Notes: generated by a model not told the origin, from the letters alone. A DNA stretch of 64,000 bases from Marinimicrobium agarilyticum DSM 16975 (GCF_000423345.1 NZ_AUHU01000003.1:642578-706577); one strand, 5' to 3'. Shown: positions 35,758 through 45,354, numbered from the stretch's first letter. A program made the numbers and translations.

Positions 35758-37299
35758 TTACGGATTTGGGGCCACCAGAACATCTTTTGCGGCATCCCAT
35801 GAATCCTGTCCGCGATCGTAGATTTGAAACGCGCCGGCATCATCCCATGCGGTAGCGGCCATTCCATGTTCAATGGCCAGGTTGACATGGGTCCTCAGGT
35901 ACGCCAACCGGTCGCTGGGATTGCAGACGTTCTTCGGGTTGTTGTAGTCATAATGAGGCGCCCCGAACTCGTTCACCATGACCGGTACGCCGGCCTGAAT
36001 GGACCAGTCGTTCGCGGTGTCATAGATGGCCGCCAGCTCCGCTTTATCGCTGTCGCTGCCCCAGCGGCGGGTGCACTCGCCTGCAAAGGGCCAGGGGTCA
36101 TAGGAGTGAAAGTTACCGATCAAATAGTTGTCATCCGGTAACTCAATGTCATTGAGGCTGGATGCGGGCGTGTAGTCATTCCCCGCAATGACGACCAGGC
36201 GTGTGGGATTGTGCTCGCGGATGATTGCCAGTATCCGTGAATTTAAATCATTCACTTGTTCGGCGGTCATTCCCACGGGTTCATTGAGCATTTCAAACAG
36301 CAATCGCGGTGACTTGTGCGCAAACCGTTGGGCGATCTGCGTCCAGATGGCGTCAAAGCGGGCGCGGGCGTTCGCGTCCTCGTAGTTTTCCTTCAACCAG
36401 GTTTCGTGATGGGCGTTCAAAATGACGGGGTAACCTTGAGCGAGCGCCCAATCCACCACTTGCTCGGTTCTGTTCATGCGTGCTTCATCGACGCGGTAGG
36501 GAGGGGCTTCGGCGGTATGGTTGTCCCAGGTGGCGGGAACTCGAACATGGTGAAACCCCGCCTCTTTGAAAGCCTCAAAGTAGGACAGCTCCGCCTTGGG
36601 CGCCCAGTCCCCTTCGTTGGGGTAGGCATCCAGGGTATTTCCCAGATTGATGCCCACACCCATGTTCAGGACCGTGTCATGGGCGTCCAGGGTGGTAGGC
36701 TCGGAGTAGCTTAGCTCAAAGTAGTCCAGTGCGGCGGGTGGCGTTTCAAACCGGAGCTGCAGCGTTTGCTCGCCATCGCTCAAGTAGAAGGTATCGGTGG
36801 TCAGCGTTCGCCACTCCCCTGTTTCTCTGCCGGCTAGCTCAATCGCAGACAGCGGTATCGGCTCACCGTCGACCGCGAGTGTCCAATTGGCTGTATCCTT
36901 GGCGGCTTGCGCGTAAAAGCTCAGCGTAAATTGCCCCGACGTGTCCACATCCAACCGATAATTGACGGGTCCGTCTTCGGGAGTGATGGCGGCTTGCCCG
37001 GAAAGCGAGTCGTCGGAGATCTGAGTGACGGTGGTCTCTCCGCAGTCAATGGCTGACTCGGCTTCTACCCGCGTAGTCTCCACTGAAATGTCGGCCGCCG
37101 GGCAGTCCGAAGAGGGTGTGCTGGCGCTGCTTGAGGAAGCAGCGGGCACCGAGGCCCTGGAAGAGGAAGACGATGAGGCTTCTTCGCTGGACGCTGAGCT
37201 GCCGGAGGTGGGGGTGGTGCCGCCGCTACTGCCGCAAGCCGTGAATAAAAAAGTACTCGCGATGACACTGGTGCCGAACAAGATACGGGAAATCAACAT
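35758..37299 (-). CDS. GH5 endoglucanase lipoprotein with CBM6/35-like module
   Basis: The 513-residue lipoprotein has a signal ending in FTAC (Cys22) and a Ser-rich linker at about 30-65. A beta-sandwich CBM resembling CBM6/35 spans about 70-200. GH5 spans about 210-510 with acid/base Glu340 in EMLNEP and nucleophile Glu444 in VMVNEFGAP. It cleaves beta-1,4-glucan or a related hemicellulose at the cell surface. The start at 37299 is chosen because it follows the AGGA site and gives a compact lipoprotein signal; the frame extends to 37383. It is 65 bases after GH16 on the minus strand and probably co-transcribed with it. Confidence 0.92.
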   Translation of the reverse strand: MLISRILFGTSVIASTFLFTACGSSGGTTPTSGSSASSEEASSSSSSRASVPAASSSSASTPSSDCPAADISVETTRVEAESAIDCGETTVTQISDDSLSGQAAITPEDGPVNYRLDVDTSGQFTLSFYAQAAKDTANWTLAVDGEPIPLSAIELAGRETGEWRTLTTDTFYLSDGEQTLQLRFETPPAALDYFELSYSEPTTLDAHDTVLNMGVGINLGNTLDAYPNEGDWAPKAELSYFEAFKEAGFHHVRVPATWDNHTAEAPPYRVDEARMNRTEQVVDWALAQGYPVILNAHHETWLKENYEDANARARFDAIWTQIAQRFAHKSPRLLFEMLNEPVGMTAEQVNDLNSRILAIIREHNPTRLVVIAGNDYTPASSLNDIELPDDNYLIGNFHSYDPWPFAGECTRRWGSDSDKAELAAIYDTANDWSIQAGVPVMVNEFGAPHYDYNNPKNVCNPSDRLAYLRTHVNLAIEHGMAATAWDDAGAFQIYDRGQDSWDAAKDVLVAPNP

Positions 37300-37363
37300 G
37301 GTGGACATTCCTGCGGATAAGAGCCGGGTGTAGAAGCGGGCGCTACGCGCCCGCCAGAAAAAA

Positions 37364-38149
37364 TTAATGGGGTGAATACTCAATGTAGTCGTAGTAGGCC
37401 CAGGTGTTTTCCTGGAAGTATTGTCCCGGGAAGTAATAAGCCTCGGACGTGTTGTCGCCGTGCCAATGGTTGATCATCAGCCGCGTCGGATCGGAGGGCC
37501 AGGCGTACTGCGGAATTTCATTATTGGCGACGTAGCCGTCACCATTGTCCCGGTAGATGGTCCGAATCACCTGCTGGTTACCCCAGGCGTCGGTGACATA
37601 CCATTGGATTCTCCAACTGCTCCAGTCGAAGCCGATGTGAACCATATCCCGGGTAATATTCAGGCCGTATTGTCCGAGGTCTATGTCCTGTTCCCAGCTT
37701 TCGTAAGTACCTCCCTGGGGTTGGTAGATGACGTTGGTGTGTACGACATTCCCCAACGTTGGAAGAAACTCAATGTCAATTTCCTGCCAGGCGCGGCCGG
37801 GCACATCGTGCCAGGAGGTATAGGTAAAAATGGAGGAAACGGTGCCGGGCGCGTTCCCGGTTTTAAGGCTTCCCTGAATACGCCCATAGGAGAGCAGATT
37901 GTGGGTGCGAAGCTCCGAACACTGGCCCGGACTCACACCCAGCGTGATGCCGTGTGAACTGGGGGTAATCATGCTGGGGTTGAAGGTACAGCCAAAGGGC
38001 GTGCCATTGCTACCGCTTCGGGCTTGCCAGATGCCGGCGTTAAAGCCCCAGGTGAAGTCGTCTTTGAAGTAGCCGGACTGGGCCAAGCCGGGTGTGGCCA
38101 GCAACAATAGGGAAACGAGCACAAGTGTGCGACGGATGGATGTAACCAT
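37364..38149 (-). CDS. GH16 family beta-glucanase
   Basis: The 261-residue secreted enzyme has a signal peptide (TLVLVSLLLLATPGLA) and a GH16 jelly roll with the catalytic triad EIDIEF at 123-128 (Glu123 nucleophile, Asp125, Glu127 acid). The preceding KTGNAPGTVSSIFTYT and the following HTNVIYQPQG also fit. GH16 members of this short, single-domain form hydrolyse lichenan or mixed beta-1,3-1,4-glucan, or xyloglucan in some subfamilies. It heads a two-gene unit with GH5, so the pair is suited to mixed-linkage glucan or cellulose-like substrates. Confidence 0.9.
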   Translation of the reverse strand: MVTSIRRTLVLVSLLLLATPGLAQSGYFKDDFTWGFNAGIWQARSGSNGTPFGCTFNPSMITPSSHGITLGVSPGQCSELRTHNLLSYGRIQGSLKTGNAPGTVSSIFTYTSWHDVPGRAWQEIDIEFLPTLGNVVHTNVIYQPQGGTYESWEQDIDLGQYGLNITRDMVHIGFDWSSWRIQWYVTDAWGNQQVIRTIYRDNGDGYVANNEIPQYAWPSDPTRLMINHWHGDNTSEAYYFPGQYFQENTWAYYDYIEYSPH

Positions 38150-38377
38150 GATAGGACCTCTCGTTATTGATATCAGTCGTCTTATGGATTGTTAACTGAG
38201 CCGGGGCGTCGATGGGACCTTTCCCGCGGGCCAGGACATCAGAATGTAGCGTCAACGAGAGAATCAATCGTTCGAGAAGGGGTGGGAACGTAAGTTCGGT
38301 CCTTTTTTATAAGTATTGGTGAGCAGGACAGTCAAAGCTGCTTTTAAAACGAAATAAGGCTTTGAGGCATGCTCCGA

Positions 38378-39538
38378 TTACTGACTTTGGGATCTCCGGA
38401 ATTGGGACGGCGTCTGCCCCACGTGCTTTTTGAAAAGGGTGTTGAATGTCGATTTGCTGGTAAAACCGGCGTCGTTCATCAGCTCCAGGATGGTTTTCCC
38501 GGACTGCTGAGGGTCTGACAGCAGCTGTTTGGCTTCTTCTATCCGGTAGCTGTTGACGAACTCGAAGAAGTTCTTCTCAAAGTGCTGGTTCAGAATGCGG
38601 GAGAGGGTCCTCTCCGGAATGGAGGCTTTGCGGGACAAAGTCTCGATGGTGATATCCTGCTGCAGATAGGGCTTTTGCTCGCGCATCAAACGGCTGACCC
38701 GGGACACTTGCTCGTCTTTGTACCCTCGGGCGGTAGCAGGCTCTTGAACGGGCTCGTCCACGCGGTCAAACAGGTGCACGTAGCGAATACTGGTGAACAC
38801 CAGCACATTCACGAAGATGAACTCAATGTAATTGCCGACAATGCCCAGCATGTCCGCTCGTGCTGAGCCAATGCCGGCCCCCAGAAGGTGGACCACCAGG
38901 CGCCAGGTGGCAATAGTGATCAGCGCAATGACTATCCCTTTCAGCCAGCTTTTTTTCCGAACTTCCACATTAGCGTAGCGTTGTTTAAGCAGCTCGCGGT
39001 AGCGAGAGATGGCGACCAGGGCCCAAATCCCGTAGCTGATAACGCTGAAATGCCAGAGCGTGGTGATATCCGTCATGATCGACGACCACATGAACTCCAG
39101 GTGGGTCATCGCCCGGATTTGCTCGGTTTCCGGTAACCAGTAGTAATTCCAGGTAATGACGACGCCGACCACAACCGCCGGGATCAAGTGCAACAGATCA
39201 CGCCAACGGAACCGGAAGCTCCGGTATAGCACGCTGGCCACGTACCAGTACAGCAAGGGGCCCTGAAGCAAACTCAGAATGGTACCGATGAACAGTAAGT
39301 CCGGGTTGGCCTGGAGAATCAGGCTTCTGAGGTGCTCGCTCCAGATGAACAGCATATCCAGGGACTGGATGGCCTTGACCACCAGAAAGGCCCCCAATAG
39401 CTGATTGCTTCTGCTGGCACTCTGTTTGGCCAGAACCAGCAGTATCGCCAATACCAGACACTGACCGGCCGCCATCAGTAGGACCAGGTCATTGATATTG
39501 AAAATTACCGCATTGTGGCTAAACGTCGCAGTCTCCAT
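38378..39538 (-). CDS. AraC-type regulator with seven-helix membrane domain
   Basis: The 386-residue protein has an N-terminal half with about seven hydrophobic helices (for example DLVLLMAAGQCLVLAILLVL and LLHLIPAVVVGVVITWNYYW). The C-terminal AraC HTH at about 285-385 includes ITIETLSRKASIPERTLSRI and ILELMNDAGFTSKSTFNTLF. It is therefore an integral-membrane transcription factor. It lies upstream of GH16-GH5 and downstream of the halogenase-like gene on the same strand. The ATG at 39538 begins the membrane domain cleanly; the earlier part of the frame has no protein-like character. The signal is unknown. Confidence 0.87.
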   Translation of the reverse strand: METATFSHNAVIFNINDLVLLMAAGQCLVLAILLVLAKQSASRSNQLLGAFLVVKAIQSLDMLFIWSEHLRSLILQANPDLLFIGTILSLLQGPLLYWYVASVLYRSFRFRWRDLLHLIPAVVVGVVITWNYYWLPETEQIRAMTHLEFMWSSIMTDITTLWHFSVISYGIWALVAISRYRELLKQRYANVEVRKKSWLKGIVIALITIATWRLVVHLLGAGIGSARADMLGIVGNYIEFIFVNVLVFTSIRYVHLFDRVDEPVQEPATARGYKDEQVSRVSRLMREQKPYLQQDITIETLSRKASIPERTLSRILNQHFEKNFFEFVNSYRIEEAKQLLSDPQQSGKTILELMNDAGFTSKSTFNTLFKKHVGQTPSQFRRSQSQ

Positions 39539-39711
39539 CGGCCCCGGTTCACTTTGCTTGGAATCGTTATAGTACCGCAGGGGGGAAAGCGCGGGGGAAG
39601 CGACCCCGGCGCCTGCGGTTTCGGGCCGGGAGAATACCATATTCCAATCGGGCGTAAACCCAAGTCGCTGCCTCGGTGAGCGCTCGGCTCACCGGAGAGG
39701 GCGCCGGGGTA

Positions 39712-41223
39712 TCAGCGTGTCGTGGCGCCGCCGTGTCTCGAAATAAAATCCTGATGCAGCGGCATGTAATCAACGGCCTGGGCGATAACACTCTCGATGT
39801 GCTTCAGCCGCCGCTCAATCTCCCCGCCGGGAATCGTGTCTACCAGCGGGTGGTAGCGCTCCGGTAGTATGCCTTGCCCGATAAACACTTCCGCCCAGCT
39901 CACCCCGCTGAACAGCTCGTTGCCCTCCTTGTGAACATAGCCATTGGCCTGGAAAAGTACGAGCTTTTCCTGCAACGTGTCGGGAACGGGCATGGTTCTG
40001 ACGTAATTCCAGAATTCGGTGTCTGCCCGGCGGGTGGCGTGGTAGTGCAGAATGATGAAATCCCTGATCCGGTCGTACTCGTCGTGGGCTTCCCGGTTGA
40101 AATAGCGTCGGTTCACCGGTGAAAAGGCCCGATCCGGGAAAAACGCCATCAGTTTTCCGATAAAGGACTGAATCAAGTGGATGCCGGTGGACTCCAGAGG
40201 CTCGAGAAACCCGCTGGACAGCCCGATGGCCACACAGTTCTTCTCCCAAAACGAGGTCCGCTTACCCACTCTGAAGGTGAGGAGTCGGGGTTCGCTGACC
40301 GGACGGGTTTCCAGGTGGTTCAGCAGTACCGAGCGTGCTTCCTCCGGCTCCATGAAGGCGCTGCTGAACACATGGCCGTTCCCTGTGCGGTGTTGCAGTG
40401 GAATGCGCCACTGCCAGCCGGCCCCGTGGGCCTGCGATACCGTATGCGACGGCAAGGGGGCCGTGGGCTCGCTGGCCACGGCCCAGGCCCGGTCGCAGGG
40501 GAGCCAATGCCCCCAATCCTCAAAGTCCACCCCGAGCACCTTGTCAATGAGCAGGCCTTGGGCGCCGGAGCAATCGATAAAAAGTTCTCCCTCCACGAAC
40601 CGTCCGTCTCCCAGGGTCAGGCCGGTGAGATGGCCGGTCTTCGGGTCGCTCTGCACCTGCCGAACAACGCCTTGGGTGCGTGTCACCCCGCGCGCTTCGG
40701 CGTATTCGCGCAGGTAAAGGGCGTACAGGCCGGCGTCAAAGTGGTAGGCGTACTGAATCGTGGACAGGGGCGAGTCCCCGGCCTCTATGGGGCGCATGAA
40801 CTTCCCATGAGTGGCGGCCAGCGCGCTCAGACAATAGCGCCCCAGCGGTTCGGCCTTGCCCTCGCGCTGCATCTTGCACCAGAAGTGATGGAACGCCAGG
40901 GCTTCCATGTTGCGGCCCAAGCTACCGAAACCGTGGATGTAGTGCTCGCCCACAGCGCCCCAGTCCCGGAATTCGATACCCAGCTTGAAGGTGCCCCGGG
41001 TCTTGCGGATGAAGTCGTCTTCATCAATGCCCAGGGTCTGATTGAACACCTGGATCTGTGGAATGGTGGCTTCGCCCACACCGACCGGGGGGATGTCCTC
41101 GGACTCGACAAGCTCGATGGCGCAAAACTCGGGGGCCATAAATTTTGCGAGGGCGGCGGCGGTCATCCACCCGGCGGTGCCTCCGCCGAGGATCACGATC
41201 TTTCTGATTCTCTGTTCGCTCAT
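39712..41223 (-). CDS. Tryptophan halogenase-like flavoprotein
   Basis: This 503-residue protein has the FAD motif VILGGGTAGWMTAAALAK, the halogenase lysine (Lys80 in RGTFKLGIEF), the WQWRIP motif of the family and the glutamate in LSSGFLEPLESTGI. In PrnA-type enzymes the Lys and Glu steer hypochlorous acid to tryptophan. Proteins of this class are very often encoded beside TonB-dependent receptors in polysaccharide degraders, where no halogenated product is known. Here it is divergent from such a receptor. Real halogenation cannot be inferred from the sequence; the residues are merely compatible with it. A role in receptor or surface modification is speculation. Confidence 0.88.
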   Translation of the reverse strand: MSEQRIRKIVILGGGTAGWMTAAALAKFMAPEFCAIELVESEDIPPVGVGEATIPQIQVFNQTLGIDEDDFIRKTRGTFKLGIEFRDWGAVGEHYIHGFGSLGRNMEALAFHHFWCKMQREGKAEPLGRYCLSALAATHGKFMRPIEAGDSPLSTIQYAYHFDAGLYALYLREYAEARGVTRTQGVVRQVQSDPKTGHLTGLTLGDGRFVEGELFIDCSGAQGLLIDKVLGVDFEDWGHWLPCDRAWAVASEPTAPLPSHTVSQAHGAGWQWRIPLQHRTGNGHVFSSAFMEPEEARSVLLNHLETRPVSEPRLLTFRVGKRTSFWEKNCVAIGLSSGFLEPLESTGIHLIQSFIGKLMAFFPDRAFSPVNRRYFNREAHDEYDRIRDFIILHYHATRRADTEFWNYVRTMPVPDTLQEKLVLFQANGYVHKEGNELFSGVSWAEVFIGQGILPERYHPLVDTIPGGEIERRLKHIESVIAQAVDYMPLHQDFISRHGGATTR

Positions 41224-41539
41224 GTTGCCAGCAACTTTCCTGCACCAAAATAGTGCTTTTGAGGGGCGTCAGCGCGATGCCGTCACATTCATTATTGAGA
41301 GGCTGATTCTGGCGAATTCGCTCGAAAACGGCGTTCGACTTTCGGGGTTTTCTCGGAAACCGGATAGTCGAACGTCCGGATATCAGTAGAGGCGTGCGCT
41401 TGGACGACGTGTTGGCGCCCTTTTGCGACATTGGGTGGAAGCTGGGCTTGGCCGTTGAACATTTTAAGAAAGGGGCCGGTCAGCCCAGCGGCTTAAGCAC
41501 TACGCAACGATCAAATAATACCAACGAGAGGGGACAATC
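41224..41539. promoter_or_regulatory. Divergent promoter region with inverted repeats
   Basis: This 316-base region separates the halogenase-like gene and the receptor. It contains an eight-base inverted repeat GTTCGACT (41333-41340) and AGTCGAAC (41366-41373). TCGAA and TTCGA (41322-41338) form an overlapping pair, and GGTTT and AAACC lie between the main arms. These could be operators for one of the AraC-type or an unlinked LacI-type regulator. A purine-rich ribosome site GAGAGGGG (41526-41533) serves the receptor's GTG start. No gene is seen inside. Confidence 0.45.
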
Positions 41540-44500
41540 GTGCACTCTACCCATAATCTATACGCAAAGCCCAGGTTTCATCGGTCAGTACTGTTCAGTT
41601 GTATGTTGGCGGCCAGCCTACCCGTGGCGGCTCAAACCGCTGGCTCCGAGCAAGCGGCTTCCGGCACTGGTGACGGAGGCGGCCTCCTGGAAGAAATCGT
41701 GGTGAAAGGCCTGCGGCAAAGCCTGCAGAATGCTCAAACCATCAAGCGTGAGGCGGACACTTTCGTGGACGCCATTTCGTCCTCAGACATTGGCGCGCTG
41801 CCCGATCGCAGCATCCTGGAATCCATTCAGCGGATTCCCGGCGTGCAGATCGGGCGCTTCGCCTCCCCGAAAGACCCGGATCACTTCGGCACCGAAGGCT
41901 CTGGCCTGATCATCCGGGGGCTGAGTCAGGTCCGCTCGGAATTCAACGGTCGGGATACCTTCAGCGCCAGTTCTGGCAGCGGTTTGTCCTTCTCAGACGT
42001 GCCGCCGGAGCTGATCGGCAATGTACTGGTGTACAAAAACCAGACCGCCGATATGGTCGAAGGCGGGATTGGCGGCACGGTCTCCCTGAATACCCGTAAA
42101 CCCTTCGACAGTAAAGGGCGGCATTTCGGGATCACCGTGGATGGTCAGGTCAACAGCCTGGATGAGGATTGGACGCCCACCGTCTCGGCGCTGTTCAGCG
42201 ATCGAGTGAACACCGACCTCGGCGAGTTCGGGGTGCTTCTGAGTGTGGCCGACTCGACCCTGGAGCAAGTCTCCCACGGCATGCAATCCGCTCGCTATGA
42301 GCTTCGCCCGATCGCGGGTGATTCACCCGGGCATCCGGGCTTTGGCTATGTGCCAGAGTCCAGCCGCTACGTCTACGACGGCAGCTTTGCCGGTGCGCCA
42401 GAGGGAATGGCCGTGGGTGATGAAGGCGTCATTGTGCCTTTGGGTGGCAACGTCAGCCAGAAATTCGACCGCCGCGAGCGCAACGGTATCGCCGCCTCCC
42501 TGCAGTGGGAAAGCCCCGACCAGACGTTGCTGGCGACCGCTGAATTCATTCGCTCCGACGCGTCCCTGTCCTGGACCGAATACGCCATCCGTAACGACGT
42601 CGAACTCAATGACCCCAACGCGCGGCCCATTGCCGATGTTACCGGCTCGGGTGAGGACTTCACTCCCGCGCAATGGCAGTTCACTGAAGATGGCATTTTC
42701 CAGAACGGCAGTATTTCCAGCACCTCCGCGGGCTGGCGAGCCGAGGATCCTACCGGGCGCATCCCGCAGAACGCGGACTGGGCCACCACCCAAGTCAATG
42801 AGTTCGGGGCACAGTACAGCTCCAATACACGCTACCGGGACGAAAATCGGCTGACCGAAGATGCGTCCTTCAATCTCAAGTGGACCCCCAACGACGTCTG
42901 GGAACTGAGTGCCGACTACCAGCACGTAAACGCCGAAACAGAAATTGATGATCATCAACTGATTTACGTAACGCGTGCCAATGCCGACATGGCGCTGAAT
43001 GCTGTGGGCTCCAGCATCAATATGCGGCTGGAAAACCCCTGGTCGTTCGCCACCGAAGAGGAGATTCAACCCTCCCAGGCGCTGCAGCCCGAGGGCGTTG
43101 ACCTCACCAGCTCCAACTACTTCCAGCAGGACTCCTCGTTTGTCTCCCAGGCGTTGATGGACTTTGTGGAACGCTCCGAAGGCGAGCTGGACGCCTTCCG
43201 GTTGGACGGCACACGCTTCCTGGATAACACGCCCTTCCTGACGGCCGTCAAGTTCGGCGCCCGGTATGCGAAGAAGACTCAATCCGTGGGCGCCACCCGT
43301 TTCAATTGGGCACCCATCCGGGCGTCTTTCAACTCCCCGATCGGCTGGTTGGACGATCCCGAAGTCGTTGCCAGCGGCTTACCGGGGACGGACCAAATCG
43401 TTGATTGGAGTGACTTTGACGCGGGCGATGGCTTTACCATACAAGGCGGGAATCAGATGCTGCATCCGGCGGCGATCAAAGATCGCGACGCCTTTCAGGA
43501 CATCATTCAACCATTGGTGGAAACCCGTTGCGACACCAGCCGTCTGTTGAGCGAGCGTATTGACCCCAACCAGTCCGCCGTGGTGGACGGCGTCTGTAAC
43601 GAGGCCGGAGCCTACGACATCGTCAACGGTTTCTTCCGTCCCGACGAAATTTTTGAAACCGAAGAAGAAAGCGTAGCGGCCTATGTGCGCGTGGACTTTG
43701 CCAGTGAAATCATGGACCGTCGTCTGGCGGGTAACATCGGCCTGCGCCACGTCGAAATCGAGACGGTGACCACGGGTGCGACCCAGTTCCCGGGCTTCAG
43801 TTCGGAGTATCCGGTGCCGGAAGGCACGAACGTATTCACTGACGATTTGGCGGAAGAGTATGGCCAATACGTTTTCAACGACCTGGAAGCCGGCATCGAT
43901 ATCGGCGGCGACGGCGTTGACCCCCGCTTCCTGGGTGAGGTCAACAACTTCCTGCCGGAGGACGTTCTTGCTTTCGCCAACAATGGCACCAGCCCGAGGG
44001 CGTCGGCGCAAACCACGGACCACTGGCTGCCCAGTCTGAACCTGAAGTACGAACTGACTGACGACCTGCTGATGCGGTTCTCGGCTTCAAAAGCCATCTC
44101 CAAGCCCGACATCGGCCAGCGCCGGAACTACCTCAGCATTCAACAGGACACGAGTGAAGGTGGCACCACCGTCAGCCGTACCCGCCTGTGGGGGCCGCAG
44201 GTGGATGAAGATGGCAATGCCATCCTGGATGAAAACGGCAACCAGGTCATCGAGCCGTTCCCGTATATCAGCGCTGAATACCCGGATAACGTCAACGCGG
44301 CGGGTGAGCCCATCCCTGATGGCATTCCCGAGGCCAACGGTGAAAACCTGGAGCAGGTGAACCTGATTCGCCCGGGAAGTGTCGACTTTTCCGGTTTCTC
44401 GGCCAGCTCGGGCAACCCGTTCCTTGAGCCAACCGAGTCTGATCAGTTCGATATGTCGTTGGAGTGGTTCTTTTCGGACGTCGGCTCGCTGACCACCACG

Positions 44501-45136
44501 GTTTTCTACAAAGACCTGAAGAACTACATCGTCTCCGGCAGCCGGACTGAGCAGATCATCAACCCGGAAACCGGCGCCGTACAAACGGTCAGGATTTCCG
44601 GGCCGGAAAATGGCAGCGAGGGCGAGATCAAAGGTTTTGAAATTGCCTATCAGCAAACCTATGATCAGCTACCTTCGCCCTTCAACGGTCTGGGTCTTCA
44701 GGCGAACTACACTTACATCGATTCAGAGGGCATTCCCAACCAGAACTTCTCGGGCATTGACCCAGAGGCGGCGGAACGGAATACCGCGTTCGATGACCTG
44801 CCGTTGGAGCGCCTCTCGGATCACGTGGCCAACCTGGTGGTCTTTTATCAGAAAGGGCCCGCTGAAGTTCGCTTTGCGTACAACTGGAACTCCGAGTTCC
44901 TGCTGACCGCGCGTGATGAGATCACCACGTTGCCGGTCTGGAATGATGCACAGGGCTTCCTCGATGCGAGCTTCAAGTACGATGTAACAGATCGCTTCCG
45001 CCTATCCTTTGAGGCCAAAAATCTGAATAACGAAGAAGTCGTTACGCGTATTCAGGTGGACAACGACCTGAAACTGTTCAGGTCCTCGTTTGTTCAAGGG
45101 CGTAGTTATATTCTTAAAGCGAGCTACTCTTTTTAA
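41540..45136 (+). CDS. TonB-dependent receptor for oligosaccharide uptake
   Basis: The 1198-residue outer-membrane protein has a signal peptide (HRSVLFSCMLAASLPVAAQT) and a TonB box-like EEIVVKG. The plug domain begins VDAISSSDIGALPDRSILES, and the long beta-barrel ends in an aromatic residue (SYILKASYSF). It is of the large class seen with tryptophan-halogenase-like partners in Caulobacter and Cellvibrio relatives. It should import oligosaccharides released by the xylanases and glucanases of this region, though the ligand is not shown by the sequence. The GTG start at 41540 follows GAGAGGGG closely. The gene is divergent from the halogenase-like one and ends in a clear terminator. Confidence 0.92.
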   Translation: MHSTHNLYAKPRFHRSVLFSCMLAASLPVAAQTAGSEQAASGTGDGGGLLEEIVVKGLRQSLQNAQTIKREADTFVDAISSSDIGALPDRSILESIQRIPGVQIGRFASPKDPDHFGTEGSGLIIRGLSQVRSEFNGRDTFSASSGSGLSFSDVPPELIGNVLVYKNQTADMVEGGIGGTVSLNTRKPFDSKGRHFGITVDGQVNSLDEDWTPTVSALFSDRVNTDLGEFGVLLSVADSTLEQVSHGMQSARYELRPIAGDSPGHPGFGYVPESSRYVYDGSFAGAPEGMAVGDEGVIVPLGGNVSQKFDRRERNGIAASLQWESPDQTLLATAEFIRSDASLSWTEYAIRNDVELNDPNARPIADVTGSGEDFTPAQWQFTEDGIFQNGSISSTSAGWRAEDPTGRIPQNADWATTQVNEFGAQYSSNTRYRDENRLTEDASFNLKWTPNDVWELSADYQHVNAETEIDDHQLIYVTRANADMALNAVGSSINMRLENPWSFATEEEIQPSQALQPEGVDLTSSNYFQQDSSFVSQALMDFVERSEGELDAFRLDGTRFLDNTPFLTAVKFGARYAKKTQSVGATRFNWAPIRASFNSPIGWLDDPEVVASGLPGTDQIVDWSDFDAGDGFTIQGGNQMLHPAAIKDRDAFQDIIQPLVETRCDTSRLLSERIDPNQSAVVDGVCNEAGAYDIVNGFFRPDEIFETEEESVAAYVRVDFASEIMDRRLAGNIGLRHVEIETVTTGATQFPGFSSEYPVPEGTNVFTDDLAEEYGQYVFNDLEAGIDIGGDGVDPRFLGEVNNFLPEDVLAFANNGTSPRASAQTTDHWLPSLNLKYELTDDLLMRFSASKAISKPDIGQRRNYLSIQQDTSEGGTTVSRTRLWGPQVDEDGNAILDENGNQVIEPFPYISAEYPDNVNAAGEPIPDGIPEANGENLEQVNLIRPGSVDFSGFSASSGNPFLEPTESDQFDMSLEWFFSDVGSLTTTVFYKDLKNYIVSGSRTEQIINPETGAVQTVRISGPENGSEGEIKGFEIAYQQTYDQLPSPFNGLGLQANYTYIDSEGIPNQNFSGIDPEAAERNTAFDDLPLERLSDHVANLVVFYQKGPAEVRFAYNWNSEFLLTARDEITTLPVWNDAQGFLDASFKYDVTDRFRLSFEAKNLNNEEVVTRIQVDNDLKLFRSSFVQGRSYILKASYSF

Positions 45137-45155
45137 CTACTGAAACTTCTGGTCT

Positions 45156-45198
45156 GCATACCACCCCTTCCCCCCCCCCAAGGGTGGTATGCGCTTTT
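45156..45198 (+). terminator. Terminator after the TonB-dependent receptor
   Basis: GCATACCACCC (45156-45166) pairs with GGGTGGTATGC (45182-45192), an 11-base perfect stem. It encloses a C-rich 15-base loop containing ten consecutive C residues, and GCTTTTCTTC follows. It lies 20 bases past the receptor stop codon. Confidence 0.8.
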
Positions 45199-45261
45199 CT
45201 TCTGACCGACCCCTTTCCGCCCCAGCGAGATCAAGAGCGTTCCTCCCTTTGCTGGCCGGGC

Positions 45262-45318
45262 GGCGCTTGCCTCGCGGATTTCTTCATCTAGCTCATCGTT
45301 GATTTTGACGATGCTTAC
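45262..45318 (-). pseudogene. Decayed copy of the ParD-like gene
   Basis: Read on the minus strand this reads VSIVKINDELDEEIREASA, closely matching the start of the intact ParD-like protein at 58716-58922 (MGIVKINDELHEEVRKASTA). The start codon has become GTA (45316-45318), and the similarity stops after about 19 codons. The DNA just upstream (to about 45354) also aligns with the intact gene's upstream operator region, with roughly three quarters identity over 34 bases. So a copy with its control region was once here and has been truncated. Confidence 0.7.
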
Positions 45319-45354
45319 TGCTACTTCGATATATGAAGCGTATACGAAACGTAT

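Noticed and set aside
39712..41223. Halogenase as mark of a natural product cluster
   Set aside because: No NRPS, PKS or tailoring genes nearby; neighbours are sugar uptake and hydrolase genes.
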